Below, in pieces: positions 16,338 to 26,084 of a DNA stretch of 64,000 nt. The position numbers and the translations under genes are program-made. The notes beneath the pieces are model-generated. The model ran no database searches. It was not told where the DNA came from and saw only the letters and a program-made list of their open reading frames with translations. Source of the DNA: CAVQFO01 sp963711725 (lineage in GTDB: Bacteria > Pseudomonadota > Gammaproteobacteria > Nitrococcales > Aquisalimonadaceae); the NCBI GenBank assembly GCA_963711725.1, contig CAVQFO010000025.1:84089-148088 (forward strand), written 5' to 3'. Within the stretch, counting starts at the first letter, position 1. Every line of letters starts with the position of its first letter.

Positions 16338-18407
16338 TTAGTTCTTGCCGCTGTTTGAACTGCTGTAGGGCAGATTCGCCAACTGCGCCGTAAGATAGCT
16401 GCCTGTGGACTGCATCTGACTCACGATTTGATCCATGTTCGAAAATTCGGAGATCAACCGGGCCTGCATCTGATCCAGCCGATTGGAGAGCTGTTTGCGG
16501 TTATCATTTATTCCGGCGATCCGATCCTTTAAGCCATTCACCTTGTCCGCCAGCAGCCCGTTTCCGCCCAGGTAGCTGTTGAACAAAGAGCTCAGTGAGC
16601 TTCCCGTTCCGCGCGAGAAGGACACCGAGCCATAGCTCCCCGCGGAATCGGCGGTAATCTGGAGCTGCAAGCCGCGTGCGTCACCGCTGCTGGAGGTCAA
16701 CACCTGCCCGATGCCGGTTGCAGGCTGCCCTCCGATGGTCCCGGCCACGTCCTGCCCGGCAGTTCCCGATCCCGAGGAAATACCGAGCGTGGAGCTCACG
16801 CCGCTTTCGACGCTGGAAAACTGCACTTTGGAAGCGCTGCCGTAGGTGGCTGATCGTACTACCAGACGATTGTTGCTCTGGTCGTACTCAACCAGGGCAC
16901 TCACGCCCCGATTCTGGAGTTTGCTGTCACCATTGATACGCGATTGGATTTCGGCCGCCAGTTCCTGGCCGGATGTGTAATCCGCGTGGGTCAGCTGAAT
17001 CTGCCCGGAGGCGAAACCATCCAGCAGGACCTGAAAAGTGTCGTTGCTGGAATCCACGGTGAACGGGTTGGCACCGTCGATTGTGGCGGGCAGCACCCCG
17101 GCGCCGTCGTACTCACCGCGCGTCGCGGGCTGCGTGACGTTGACGCCATAGCTGCCCGGCTTGGTGCTGCTGAAACTTCCCAGATACGTAACCTGCGAGT
17201 TTTCGGTCGTTCCGGCGGCGGCGAAGAGCTGGCCGACGGCCTTGAAATTCGTATCGAGGGCGTCGCTCAGCTTCTTGGAATCCAGGCTCAGCGTACCGTC
17301 CTTCTGCGTGGTCAAGCCGATGTCCACGAAAGAGCGAACGCTGCCGCTCATTCCGGGCACCGTAGAGCTGATCACCTGCCGCAGGCGGGTCTCCAGTTGC
17401 CGGGCGACGGGGTCGCCCAGCAGCATGCCGCCCTGCTTCGTATCCGAGTTGTAGGAGGTCAGACTGGAAAGCGTGGTCACGAGGTCGTTGTAGGATTTGA
17501 CAAAACCCTGCACCAACGATTTGGCGTTGGACTTGTCAGCGTCCACGCTCAACGTGACCGGCCCCCCGGTCGACTTGAGATTGATGCTAGCCCCGGGCAC
17601 CGCACCGACAACGGTGTTGCTGGCGCTGGAAACCGGTAGCCCGTTCAGCGTGATCTGGGCGTCCTGGGCGGCCACGGTCTGGTCAAGATTGGTCGCGGAG
17701 GGATCAAACGCCAGTGCCGAAAGGCCGGAGGTGTCGCTGTTGTTGCCGTCGTCGTCGGCCACCGAGACCTGCAGGCTGTTCTCGGCGCCGGTCTTGTTGG
17801 AAGACAGCACCAGCCGATAACCGCTACCGTCATTGACCAATGACGCGTGAACAGCCCCTCCCGCCCCGTTGATCGCATCCCGCACACCCTCAAGGCTGTT
17901 GTGCTGGGCATCGATCTGCACGGTCAAGGTGGAGGAATCGGCGTTGGGCGAGAAACTGTTGTAGGTGTCCGTCCCGGAATTGTAGTCGGTGGTCCCAAAA
18001 CGGATGGTGAGAGTGCCGGTTCCCACCGGCGAGCTCACGTCGCTGTAGGCCTGGGAAGCCAGGCTTTGAGCCTGGGCAAGCTGGGAGACGTTGATGTCAT
18101 AAGTCCCGGAGGAAGCCGTGCTGACTGCGGAGCCGGTCAACACGGCCTCGTCCGAGGAGGTGGCGGTCTTGCGGTTGAAATCGCTGAACAGATCCATCCC
18201 GCTGACCGTGTTCTGAAACGAGGTCAGAGCGCTCTTCAAATTCCCGTAAGCGGAAATCTTGGCTTGGTAGCCGGCTTCCTGTGCATCGAATTTCTTGGTT
18301 TTCGGGTCTCTCTCAGCACTGACGAGCTGGTCCACCAGGCTCTTTACATCGAGCCCTGAACCAACCCCCAGAGACTGAATCGTCCCGAAACCGCTTGTGG
18401 AAGCCAT
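16338..18407 (-). CDS. fliD: Flagellar hook-associated protein 2 / filament cap FliD
   Basis: FliD caps the growing filament and directs flagellin folding. The 689-residue product begins with a FliD_N domain (SLGVGSGLDVKSLVDQLV). It has a long Ser/Thr/Gly-rich middle with Flagellin_IN-like segments (ITLNGLPVSSASNTVVGAVP) and ends with a coiled-coil C-terminal domain (LSNRLDQMQARLISEFSNMD). It is longer than the enterobacterial protein because of the middle region. A sigma-54 promoter lies 49-64 bases upstream, and fliS, fliT and the PilZ-like gene follow. Confidence 0.96.
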   Translation of the reverse strand: MASTSGFGTIQSLGVGSGLDVKSLVDQLVSAERDPKTKKFDAQEAGYQAKISAYGNLKSALTSFQNTVSGMDLFSDFNRKTATSSDEAVLTGSAVSTASSGTYDINVSQLAQAQSLASQAYSDVSSPVGTGTLTIRFGTTDYNSGTDTYNSFSPNADSSTLTVQIDAQHNSLEGVRDAINGAGGAVHASLVNDGSGYRLVLSSNKTGAENSLQVSVADDDGNNSDTSGLSALAFDPSATNLDQTVAAQDAQITLNGLPVSSASNTVVGAVPGASINLKSTGGPVTLSVDADKSNAKSLVQGFVKSYNDLVTTLSSLTSYNSDTKQGGMLLGDPVARQLETRLRQVISSTVPGMSGSVRSFVDIGLTTQKDGTLSLDSKKLSDALDTNFKAVGQLFAAAGTTENSQVTYLGSFSSTKPGSYGVNVTQPATRGEYDGAGVLPATIDGANPFTVDSSNDTFQVLLDGFASGQIQLTHADYTSGQELAAEIQSRINGDSKLQNRGVSALVEYDQSNNRLVVRSATYGSASKVQFSSVESGVSSTLGISSGSGTAGQDVAGTIGGQPATGIGQVLTSSSGDARGLQLQITADSAGSYGSVSFSRGTGSSLSSLFNSYLGGNGLLADKVNGLKDRIAGINDNRKQLSNRLDQMQARLISEFSNMDQIVSQMQSTGSYLTAQLANLPYSSSNSGKN

Positions 18408-18455
18408 GACCGTCCTCTCTTTCCGTCTGCGGAGAATTTACCTACATGAGGACAA

Positions 18456-18471
18456 AGCAAGACCTGTACCA
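18456..18471 (-). promoter_or_regulatory. Sigma-54 promoter of fliD
   Basis: The minus strand reads TGGTAC-AGGTC-TTGCT, with GG to GC spacing of 10. It lies just after the flaG stop and about 49 bases upstream of the fliD ATG. Confidence 0.78.
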
Positions 18472-18472
18472 A

Positions 18473-18838
18473 TCACGCCTCGGCGCGAAAGAGAACTCCT
18501 CTCGCCTGATCGAGCTGTTGCGCCATTTGTATAAGTTCCTCAGGCGGAAACTGCCGGATCACCTCTTTGGTTTTGGCATCGATGACCCTGATAACGGTAC
18601 GTCCCGTATCCTGGTCCACCGAAAACTCGATGTTCCGCTTCACTTCCTGGACCGCACCACTGACGGCCTTGAAGGCTTGGGCGATTTGATCCTGGGTGGG
18701 AGCCGAACCCCCGGCATTGGGTGGCAAGGTGTTGCCGCTCTGGGCAACGGACTGCCCCCCGGCGGACGAACCCTGCCCCTGGGTCGGGGCGAGATTGCGG
18801 GAAAGATCAGCCACGACGTTGTTGATTTGACTGGCCAT
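18473..18838 (-). CDS. flaG: FlaG family protein
   Basis: FlaG proteins influence filament length and are encoded next to flagellin in polar flagellar systems. The 121-residue product has a disordered N-terminal half (Gly/Gln/Ser-rich) and the conserved C-terminal domain IEFSVDQDTGRTVIRVIDAK, TKEVIRQFPPEELIQMAQQ. It lies between fliC and fliD. I see no clear sigma-28 or sigma-54 promoter in the 73 bases before it, so it may depend partly on read-through from fliC past the hairpin at 18872-18900. Confidence 0.92.
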   Translation of the reverse strand: MASQINNVVADLSRNLAPTQGQGSSAGGQSVAQSGNTLPPNAGGSAPTQDQIAQAFKAVSGAVQEVKRNIEFSVDQDTGRTVIRVIDAKTKEVIRQFPPEELIQMAQQLDQARGVLFRAEA

Positions 18839-18871
18839 GATCTAATCCTCACTTCATTCCCAAGGTTAGCG

Positions 18872-18900
18872 CAAGGCCCGGGGACTCGCCCCGGACCTTG
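18872..18900 (-). terminator. Hairpin after fliC
   Basis: A 12-base stem with one mismatch (CAAGGCCCGGGG on the left, CCCCGGACCTTG on the right) and a five-base loop starts about 12 bases after the fliC stop. No T-run follows on the minus strand, so it may be a partial terminator or a processing/stability hairpin that limits read-through to flaG. Confidence 0.5.
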
Positions 18901-18911
18901 CCGTTACTCCC

Positions 18912-21464
18912 TTACCGAAGCAGGGCCAGCACGTTCTGCGTGGACGCGTTGGCCTGAGCCAGGATCGAGGTACCCGCCTGCTGCAGGATCTGGACCCGGG
19001 CCAGCTCCGCCGTTTCAGAGGCGAAGTCGGCGTCACGGATGCGCGACCGGGCAGCGGACAGGTTCTCCGACGTGGTGCTCAGGTTGGAGATGGTGGACTG
19101 GAAGCGGTTCTGCACCGCACCCAGATCGGCGCGGATACCGTCCACCTGGGCCAAAGCGCCGTCGACGATGTCCACCGCCTTGTTGGCGCCATCTACCGAA
19201 GAGATGTTGATGGACTGAACCGTCTGCTTGTCGGAGGCCTGCAACTGATCGGCCGATCCTGCGAACAATCCACCGTTGGCAGCCGCCACGTCAGAGCTGA
19301 CGCTGAAGTAACCGCCCGAGGACTTGAACTCCACGTTGCCGCCGACCACGGTGGAATCACCGTCGCTGGCACCGTTCTGATCGGACAAGCGGGTGGCGGT
19401 CCCCGTGCTGCCCGTCACGTTCACCGTCACCGGAGTGTTGCTGGTCGCGGCCGAACTGTTGAAGTCCTTGATCGAGATATCCTCGCCGTTGTCCTGCAAC
19501 AAGGTCAGCGACTTGCCGTCGTTGCTCAGGGTGGCGGTGATGCCCGTGGTCCCGGACTGATCGTTGATGGCGTTGACCAGGTTGCCCAGGTCACCGGTGG
19601 TCACGTTGGCGGAGATGTCCTGACCGTTCAGGTTGAAGGAGATCACACCGTCGGTGGACAAGTCGGACAGGGTCGCGGTGGTGCGAGCCGTGGCCTGCAC
19701 GCCGGTTGCGCCGGCGATGTTGTTCACCACTTCGGCGATGTCCTTGGCGCTGGCATTCTCGGCAATGGCAACGGTCTTCGTAGCCGACGGGCCGGTGACG
19801 GTCAGGTTCTGCGCAGTCACGCGGTTGCCGCCGCTCACGTCCGTCGTGCCGGCATGGACCGTGGAGGCATCCACGCCCGCCGAAACACCGAACAGGTTGG
19901 TTCCCGAAGTCGCATCAGAGGTGATGGATGCCCCTTCGGCCAACTCGACATCCACACTCGACGTAGCGATCGCGGTGTCCGTCGTACCCTCGGTCAGGGT
20001 CTTGCCGCCGAAGACGGCCGTGGACGTGGCGGAGGTGGCGGCAAAGGCCGCCGCACCACTGGCGTCCGTGATGGTGGTGTCGTTGGAATTGTCCGTGCCG
20101 GTGTTGGCGGCCACGGCGAACTGGGCGTCACCAACACCACCGCCCCCGGTATCTGCCGTCAGGCCGTCTACCGAGATCGCGGTGCCATCGGACTTCTGAA
20201 GGGTTACCGTGCCGTCGCCATTGTCGGTCACCGTATAGCTGGCGCCCAAGGCTGCGTCGGCTGCGGTCGCGAACGCCGAAGCGGTCGCCGTTGCGGTTGA
20301 CGTATCCGTGGTGTAGCTGAAGTTGGTGCCGTCGATGGTGACCTGGTTGGTTTCACCGTTCGTGCCGCCGAACGCCGAGAAGTTGACGGACGAGTTATCC
20401 TGAACCGCAAAGTTCTGAACACCGATATTCACACCGGAGGCACTCGTCAACGTGATGGTGCCATCGCCGTTGTTGGTGGCCTTGATGTCGTCTGTGCCCA
20501 CACCGGCACCGTTGCCGTTCGTGATCTGGGCCACAATCTCATCGGCAAGATTGTTACCGGACACGTGGGTGAAAGAAATGTTCTGACTGGCGCCGTTGGT
20601 CCCGTCGCCACTCAGAGTGAAGGACACCGTGTCACCGGCCTCAACATCCGCGGTGCTGCTAACGTCCAGAACTGCGGAGTTCGAATGGGCCGTAACGGAA
20701 CTGACACCGGCGGTGGCATCCAGAGCGCCGGAGGCAGCGAGCTCGGCAGCCGACACACCATCGGTCACTCCGTAGGTAGCGGTGGAACCGCCGGCAGAGG
20801 TGACCGTAAGAGTCTGCGCAGCACGCGCCGCGGCACCCGCTGTCGCGGCATCGGTGCCCGCACCCACACCCGAGTTGATCACGGCGATGGGGCCACCCGT
20901 GGAGGTGGACGCGGTGATACCCGCCACATCGTTGTTGGTGGACAGCTTGTTGATACCCAGGTCCTTCGCCGTGGCGCTGTTCACGGACACGGAGATGGTC
21001 TGGTTGGCGTCGGCGCCGACCTGGAAGCTCTGGGAGGTGAAGGAACCGTCCAGCAGCTTCAGGCCGTTGAAGGTGGTGGTGCTGGAAATACGATCCAGCT
21101 CGGACTTCAGCTGGTTGACTTCCGACTGAAGGCTCTGCCGGTCGCCGGCGGAGTTGGTGGAGTTGGCCGACTGGATGGCCAGCTCGCGGATACGCTGCAG
21201 GATGTTACCGGATTCCTGAAGCGCGCCTTCCGCGGTCTGCGAAAGGGAGATGCCGTCGTTGGCGTTCCGCTGGGCCTGGTTCAGACCGTTGATCTGAGCC
21301 GTGAACCGGTTGGAAATGGCCAGGCCGGCGGCGTCGTCCTTCGCGCTGTTGATACGAAGACCGGAAGCCAGACGCTCCATGGCGGTTTTCATGGAGTTCT
21401 GGGTCCGATCCAGATGCCGCTGAGCATTCAGCGATGCGATATTGGTATTGATTACCTGAGGCAT
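18912..21464 (-). CDS. fliC: Flagellin FliC (long, expanded central domain)
   Basis: Flagellin is the filament subunit. The 850-residue product keeps conserved D0/D1 ends. The N-terminus includes MPQVINTNIASLNAQRHLD, LASGLRINSAKDDAAGLAI and LQRIRELAIQ, the segment that corresponds to the TLR5-recognised region of other flagellins. The C-terminus includes RDADFASETAELARVQIL and ends NASTQNVLALLR. About 550 residues in between are Thr/Ala/Gly/Asp-rich beta-type sequence with loosely repeated Flagellin_IN-like units, making the protein nearly twice a standard flagellin. A sigma-28 promoter lies about 82-108 bases upstream, and the flanking genes are flgL and flaG. Confidence 0.97.
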   Translation of the reverse strand: MPQVINTNIASLNAQRHLDRTQNSMKTAMERLASGLRINSAKDDAAGLAISNRFTAQINGLNQAQRNANDGISLSQTAEGALQESGNILQRIRELAIQSANSTNSAGDRQSLQSEVNQLKSELDRISSTTTFNGLKLLDGSFTSQSFQVGADANQTISVSVNSATAKDLGINKLSTNNDVAGITASTSTGGPIAVINSGVGAGTDAATAGAAARAAQTLTVTSAGGSTATYGVTDGVSAAELAASGALDATAGVSSVTAHSNSAVLDVSSTADVEAGDTVSFTLSGDGTNGASQNISFTHVSGNNLADEIVAQITNGNGAGVGTDDIKATNNGDGTITLTSASGVNIGVQNFAVQDNSSVNFSAFGGTNGETNQVTIDGTNFSYTTDTSTATATASAFATAADAALGASYTVTDNGDGTVTLQKSDGTAISVDGLTADTGGGGVGDAQFAVAANTGTDNSNDTTITDASGAAAFAATSATSTAVFGGKTLTEGTTDTAIATSSVDVELAEGASITSDATSGTNLFGVSAGVDASTVHAGTTDVSGGNRVTAQNLTVTGPSATKTVAIAENASAKDIAEVVNNIAGATGVQATARTTATLSDLSTDGVISFNLNGQDISANVTTGDLGNLVNAINDQSGTTGITATLSNDGKSLTLLQDNGEDISIKDFNSSAATSNTPVTVNVTGSTGTATRLSDQNGASDGDSTVVGGNVEFKSSGGYFSVSSDVAAANGGLFAGSADQLQASDKQTVQSINISSVDGANKAVDIVDGALAQVDGIRADLGAVQNRFQSTISNLSTTSENLSAARSRIRDADFASETAELARVQILQQAGTSILAQANASTQNVLALLR

Positions 21465-21545
21465 GATCTCTCTCCTCTAAACCTTGCGACGTTGTGATCG
21501 CTCAAACTGCCCAGCACACGCTGGATTTGATCGCAGTCACGGGAG

Positions 21546-21572
21546 TTAGCGGCATCGCCCGGATAAACTTTA
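21546..21572 (-). promoter_or_regulatory. Sigma-28 (FliA) promoter of fliC
   Basis: The minus strand reads TAAAGTTT, 11 bases, then GCCGCTAA, one mismatch from the consensus GCCGATAA. Predicted transcription start is near 21535, leaving a 5' leader of roughly 70 bases. Confidence 0.87.
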
Positions 21573-21679
21573 GATTCCCACTGGGGAATTCACGGTTTTG
21601 TGACGAATATCACATTTTGCCGGGTGTTCGATGAGCGGTGGGTCGCTCGGGGACGGGCGGCGGATGGGGGGATCGGGAT

Positions 21680-21748
21680 GTTCGCGGCGATGAACGTCGC
21701 TCCTACACCCTTTCATCGATTGCAGGAGCGGCGTTCATCGCCGCGAAC
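21680..21748. repeat. REP-A inverted pair downstream of flgL
   Basis: The arms are 21680-21706 (GTTCGCGGCGATGAACG, then CTCCTAC) and 21722-21748 (inverse), with a 15-base spacer. The pair ends four bases from the flgL stop, so in the transcript it would form a strong hairpin at the end of the flgL message. Confidence 0.85.
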
Positions 21749-21752
21749 CGGG

Positions 21753-22979
21753 TTACAGATAATTGAACAGGCTCAGGCCCTGGATCTTCACGTAGCTCTG
21801 CTGCGCGGCCTGCAGGCCGACGCTCTGTTGATTCAATTTCGAGATGGCCGAGGCATAGTCCAGATCCTGGACCTGGGACAGCGCCGTTTGCAGGTCGAGC
21901 TTGGCCGAGGCATTGGCGTTGACCTCGCTATCCAGGGAGTTCATGCGCGCGCCCGCTTCGGCACGAACGCGAAGCACGTTGTTCAGCGCGTTGTCGATTT
22001 CATCCAGCGAATTGCCGATCTGCGTATGGAACTGCGCTTTGCTGGTGGTATCGGTTCCCACGGTCTTGAGCGCGTCCACCAGGTTCTGCACCGTCTTGAA
22101 CATGGACTGGTTCTGGCTATGGGAGACCGTGAATGTATCCGTTACGTCCGGATCCCCTTCCACGGTCATCTGCAGGCCGTCGAACTCAATGGCCTGGCCC
22201 GATTGATACAAGGGGGCGTCCGCCGGCAGGCCGGTGGGCGGAACCACGGGGCCGCTGGCGCCGGTCACCATGTAGTATTTGTCGCCGTTGGCGTTGGTGC
22301 CGAAGCTGACCGTATAGGGGTAGTCCGTGGTTTGCGAGGAATCCGTCACACTGCCGGCGGAAATGGAAGCCGAGCCGGTATTGGCGGAATCGCCCGCTGT
22401 AACGAAGCTGCCATTGCCGTTGGCAATGCGCATGAAGATATCGAACCCGGTATGGGTTACAGGCAGCTGGCGGTCCGGCCCCACCTGAACGCTGCGCTCG
22501 CCCTGATCGCCGTTGTACGAGACGGCGGTGCCCGCGGTGGTAAAGGGCTGGGTGCGGCTCTTCAGGCCGCCAAACAGGTATTCGCCGTTACCATCCTGGG
22601 AATTCGCGTATTGCACCAGCTCCGCCAGCCGCTGTTCCACTTCCGAGGCAATGGCCTTGCGATCATCCGGCGTCTGCGAATCGTTGCCGGCCTGTACGGT
22701 AAGCTCCCGAATGCGCTGCAGGGCGGTGCCCACCTGATCCAGAACGGAATCCTCGGTCTTCACTCGCAGCGCCGCGTTGTCCGCATTGGTCTTGTACTGA
22801 TCCACCTTGCCGATGGACTCGTTCAGTTGGAGAGCCTGAGCGGCGCCGGCCGGGTCGTCCGACGCGGTCACAATGCGTTTACCCGTGGACAGCTGGAGCT
22901 GCGTTTTCGAAAGCGCACTCTGCTGATCCAGGATGGCGTTGACGCCCTGTAGCTGCAATTGACTGGTCGAGACTCGCAT
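21753..22979 (-). CDS. flgL: Flagellar hook-filament junction protein FlgL
   Basis: FlgL (HAP3) joins hook-associated FlgK to the flagellin filament. The 408-residue product has flagellin-like ends: N-terminal MRVSTSQLQLQGVNAILDQ, LSTGKRIVTASDDPAGAAQAL, and C-terminal LDYASAISKLNQQSVGLQAAQ. The central part is Gly/Asn-rich. Length is typical. It lies 29 bases after flgK at the end of the flgB-L gene run and is followed by a REP inverted pair. Confidence 0.96.
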   Translation of the reverse strand: MRVSTSQLQLQGVNAILDQQSALSKTQLQLSTGKRIVTASDDPAGAAQALQLNESIGKVDQYKTNADNAALRVKTEDSVLDQVGTALQRIRELTVQAGNDSQTPDDRKAIASEVEQRLAELVQYANSQDGNGEYLFGGLKSRTQPFTTAGTAVSYNGDQGERSVQVGPDRQLPVTHTGFDIFMRIANGNGSFVTAGDSANTGSASISAGSVTDSSQTTDYPYTVSFGTNANGDKYYMVTGASGPVVPPTGLPADAPLYQSGQAIEFDGLQMTVEGDPDVTDTFTVSHSQNQSMFKTVQNLVDALKTVGTDTTSKAQFHTQIGNSLDEIDNALNNVLRVRAEAGARMNSLDSEVNANASAKLDLQTALSQVQDLDYASAISKLNQQSVGLQAAQQSYVKIQGLSLFNYL

Positions 22980-23008
22980 ATCCTCTTACCTCGCACCGGG
23001 CTCCCGGT

Positions 23009-24967
23009 TCAGCCCACGGCGTTCAATATGGATTGAAACAGGGTATTGGCGATGCTGATCGACTGCGCCGAGGCCTGGAACGCCTTCTGGAACTTGAGCA
23101 TGTTCGCGGCCTCCTCTTCCAGATTCACGCCGGAGGTGGCCTGCTGGTCGCTGACCGCCTGATCGAGAATGGACTTCTGGGCATCCGCCGCCGTGCTTGC
23201 ACGGAGGGTGCTGTTGCCCACCTCTCCGACCAGAGCGCTGTAGGACTCCTGCAGCGTACTGCCGCCGCTGTCCATCACGGTATCGTTCTGCAACGCACCG
23301 ATGGCCAAGGCGTTGGCGTTGTCGCCCACGCTGGCGGTGTTGTTGCTGATTACGAAGGTGTCGCCTACATCGGGTCTTCCGGTGAGGGTGAAGGTCATGT
23401 CGCCGTAACCGGCGAATGTGACCTGCTTCCCCTGGGTTTCATATTCCGGATTCGCGGTGAGGTCGTAGGCCACCGTGCCACCCGGCCCACCCGTGACATC
23501 GAAACCGGTGCCGTTGTAGGTCAGCGTGATGTCCCCGGCCAGGGGCAAGTTGGTGGTATTGCTGATGGTCACATCGCTGATCGCCGCGGTGCCCGTGTTG
23601 CTGGACTGACCGGTGCTGTCGGTCTGCTCGCCGCTCAACAGGGCGCGCGCGGCCGCGATCTGCCCGGGGCGGGTGATGTTTGTTTCGATTCCATCGGCAC
23701 CGGCGCGGGTCGGCCGGATCAGGAAATTGTCGCCGGCAGCCGGCGCCGGCGCGACACCGCTGGTATCGATGCGCATGCCGTAAACCACGTCGCCGCCGGG
23801 AGCGCCGGGCAGCGTCTGGCTGCTGTTGTCCGAAAGCCGCGTAAGCGTCCAGTTGGCCCCGTCGTAGGACAGCTGGAAGTCGGAGTTCTGGAGGTTTTCC
23901 ACGGTGGCCGGATCGATGGTGACCGACGGCGGTGTGGTGCTGGCCTGCCCCGGCAACACCTGGGGCTCGGCATAGTTGAAGAAGTCGCTGCCGAAGGCGG
24001 GAGCGCCGTTGTCGAACTGAAGCCCGAGGTTCTGCTGGCGATTGACGGTTGCCGCGACCGTGGTCGCGACCCGCCCCAGATGGTCCATCGTCGGGTAAAG
24101 CACCTCACGGCGAAAATCCAGCAGACCGCCCAGGGAGCCGCCGGAGATATTGTCGGTCACATTGACGCTGACACCGTTTCCCGTCAGGGAAATCTCCGGC
24201 TGTGCCGGATCGTAGCTGTTCTTGGTGATACTCAGGTGACTGGCGGCGGCACCGGTGACGAGGCTGTCGCCCTTGCCGATGGACACGTCGGCGGAGCCGT
24301 CGTCCTGATAGACCACCCGGGTTTTCACCATCTGGGACAACTGTTTCAGCAGGGAATCGCGTTTATCCAAAAGGTCGTTGGCCGGATGACCCGCGGCCTT
24401 GCCCTGGGCCACCACGATCTGCTGGTTCAGACTGGCGATGGAATCCGCCAGCTGATTGACTTCGGCGACGTTGCTGTCGAGCTGCTGATTAACACTGGTC
24501 TCCAATTCACCCAGGCGCTGATCGACTTGATGAAACCGGGATACCAGGGATTTGGCCTTGTCCAGCATATCCTGGCGCGCGGCGGAATCAGTGGGATCGG
24601 TCGACAGCTGCTGAGCCGCTCCGAAGAAATCCTGCAGCGCCGAGCTGACTCCGGTGGAGTCATCCGCGAGCAGGCTATCCACCCGGTTGCTGAGCTTCGA
24701 GAACGTATCCAGCCGCGAATATTCCGCGGTATTGGCTTGCACGGAGGTCAGCTGATTCTGGTCGAAGATGCGGCGGATGGTCTCGGCGTTGACGCCCGTG
24801 CCGAGATAGCCGCTGCCGCCCGAAAGCTGGGGAACGCGGGTGCCGAAATCGACCATCTGCCGGCTATAGCTGTCGGTATTGACGTTGGAGATATTGTGCG
24901 ACGTGGTCGCCAACGCCTGCTGCGCCGCCAACAATCCGGATACGCTTGTCTGGAATAGGTCAGCCAT
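23009..24967 (-). CDS. flgK: Flagellar hook-associated protein FlgK
   Basis: FlgK (HAP1) is the first hook-filament junction protein. I chose the ATG at 24967 (MADLFQTSVSGLLAAQQAL), with GGAG about 10 bases upstream; the frame to 25012 has no support. The 652-residue product shows the N-terminal rod/hook motif TSHNISNVNTDSYSRQMVDF and the C-terminal EEEAANMLKFQKAFQASAQS. Length is somewhat above the E. coli protein. Between flgJ and flgK lie about 170 bases with a REP-A inverted pair. I found no promoter there. Confidence 0.96.
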   Translation of the reverse strand: MADLFQTSVSGLLAAQQALATTSHNISNVNTDSYSRQMVDFGTRVPQLSGGSGYLGTGVNAETIRRIFDQNQLTSVQANTAEYSRLDTFSKLSNRVDSLLADDSTGVSSALQDFFGAAQQLSTDPTDSAARQDMLDKAKSLVSRFHQVDQRLGELETSVNQQLDSNVAEVNQLADSIASLNQQIVVAQGKAAGHPANDLLDKRDSLLKQLSQMVKTRVVYQDDGSADVSIGKGDSLVTGAAASHLSITKNSYDPAQPEISLTGNGVSVNVTDNISGGSLGGLLDFRREVLYPTMDHLGRVATTVAATVNRQQNLGLQFDNGAPAFGSDFFNYAEPQVLPGQASTTPPSVTIDPATVENLQNSDFQLSYDGANWTLTRLSDNSSQTLPGAPGGDVVYGMRIDTSGVAPAPAAGDNFLIRPTRAGADGIETNITRPGQIAAARALLSGEQTDSTGQSSNTGTAAISDVTISNTTNLPLAGDITLTYNGTGFDVTGGPGGTVAYDLTANPEYETQGKQVTFAGYGDMTFTLTGRPDVGDTFVISNNTASVGDNANALAIGALQNDTVMDSGGSTLQESYSALVGEVGNSTLRASTAADAQKSILDQAVSDQQATSGVNLEEEAANMLKFQKAFQASAQSISIANTLFQSILNAVG

Positions 24968-25057
24968 CTCGGTTCCGCTCCGCGCGGGGCGTCCGTACGA
25001 CCGGCCCCGCATCTATTGTTGTCGTCCGTTGTGCCGATTTCTTGAGGTGACCGGAAT

Positions 25058-25128
25058 GTTCGCGGCGGTGAGCGCCGCTCCTACGTGAGTCGTTGGTGCT
25101 TGTAGGAGCGGCGCTCACCGCCGCGAAC
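25058..25128. repeat. REP-A inverted pair between flgJ and flgK
   Basis: The arms are 25058-25084 and 25102-25128, perfect inverted copies apart from the 17-base spacer. The element lies inside the flgB-L run, six bases after the flgJ stop, where it could act as a hairpin that changes the ratio of flgJ to flgK message. Confidence 0.87.
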
Positions 25129-25134
25129 GCACCC

Positions 25135-26082
25135 TCACCCATTTTCCGTAACTCCACCCGTCGCAGCCTGAATCACCAATTGCGCCGCCACCTGCTGGAT
25201 CTTCTCGGCATACCGGGGATCGGTGGCGTAGCCCGCCTGCTGCAAGGCCTTGCTGAAAGACGCCACGTCGCCGGCGCTCAGGGCGTGGCGGTAGCGGGGA
25301 TGGCTCTGCAGGAAATCGGCATAGTCCTGCATGCAGGCATCCACGGAATCGTAGGCCCGAAACCGCGCCGTTTCCTTGCCGGCGACACCGCCGCGGTACT
25401 CCAAGGTCGGCGCGCTCACCGCATCGCCTTTCCAATTGGAGCCGGCCTTGATGCCGAACAGATTGAAGCTGCTCTTGCCGTTGGCATCGGTCATGACGTG
25501 GCGCCCCCAGCCCGTCTCCAGGGCCGCCTGGGCAACTATGGCTTTGGGATCGGCGCCGATACGTCCGGCCGCCCGCTGCGCCGCCGGCCACAGATCCTTC
25601 ACGAACTCGGCCGGGGATTGCCACTGTGCCTTTCTGGCGCCCGTCCCTTCAGCCGGTACAGAGTCGCTGGCGGGCCTGGTCGATGTGGGCGCGGTAACCC
25701 GGGCGCGCTCCAACGCGTTGGCCCGGTACGAGGAAACATCACCGTCGAGCTTTTTCGCCGACGAGCCGTCATCGAGCCCGGCGTTGCGCGACAACTGGCG
25801 TTCCACCATCTGGGCGATGCCGAAGCCGCCGCGCTTGGACATGCTCATGGCAAGCTGCTGGTCGTAAAGGCCGCGGTATTGCTCCACGCCTGCCCCGCCG
25901 AACAGCGGATCGTCGGGCGTGGCCTGGCGCATGCTCTTGAGCATCATGCCCACGAACACGCTCTCGAACTGCTGGGCAACCTTGTGGATGCCTTCCTTGG
26001 TGGGATGCTTGAGCTCGGCCCGCAGGCGGCTCAAGTCCTGGGCGTTGACCACATTGACCGGCATGTCGGTTCGGCTGCTCAT
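25135..26082 (-). CDS. flgJ: Flagellar rod assembly protein / muramidase FlgJ
   Basis: FlgJ caps the growing rod and cuts peptidoglycan. Residues 1-110 form the rod-binding domain (HKVAQQFESVFVGMMLKSMRQ). A Ser/Thr/Ala linker follows, and from about residue 155 there is a glucosaminidase-type domain with AIVAQAALETGWGRHV, FNLFGIKAG and YRHALSAGDV. The Glu in LETGW is the expected catalytic acid. The 315-residue length matches dual-domain FlgJ. It starts two bases after flgI and ends six bases from a REP pair. Confidence 0.96.
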   Translation of the reverse strand: MSSRTDMPVNVVNAQDLSRLRAELKHPTKEGIHKVAQQFESVFVGMMLKSMRQATPDDPLFGGAGVEQYRGLYDQQLAMSMSKRGGFGIAQMVERQLSRNAGLDDGSSAKKLDGDVSSYRANALERARVTAPTSTRPASDSVPAEGTGARKAQWQSPAEFVKDLWPAAQRAAGRIGADPKAIVAQAALETGWGRHVMTDANGKSSFNLFGIKAGSNWKGDAVSAPTLEYRGGVAGKETARFRAYDSVDACMQDYADFLQSHPRYRHALSAGDVASFSKALQQAGYATDPRYAEKIQQVAAQLVIQAATGGVTENG

Positions 26083-26084
26083 GG

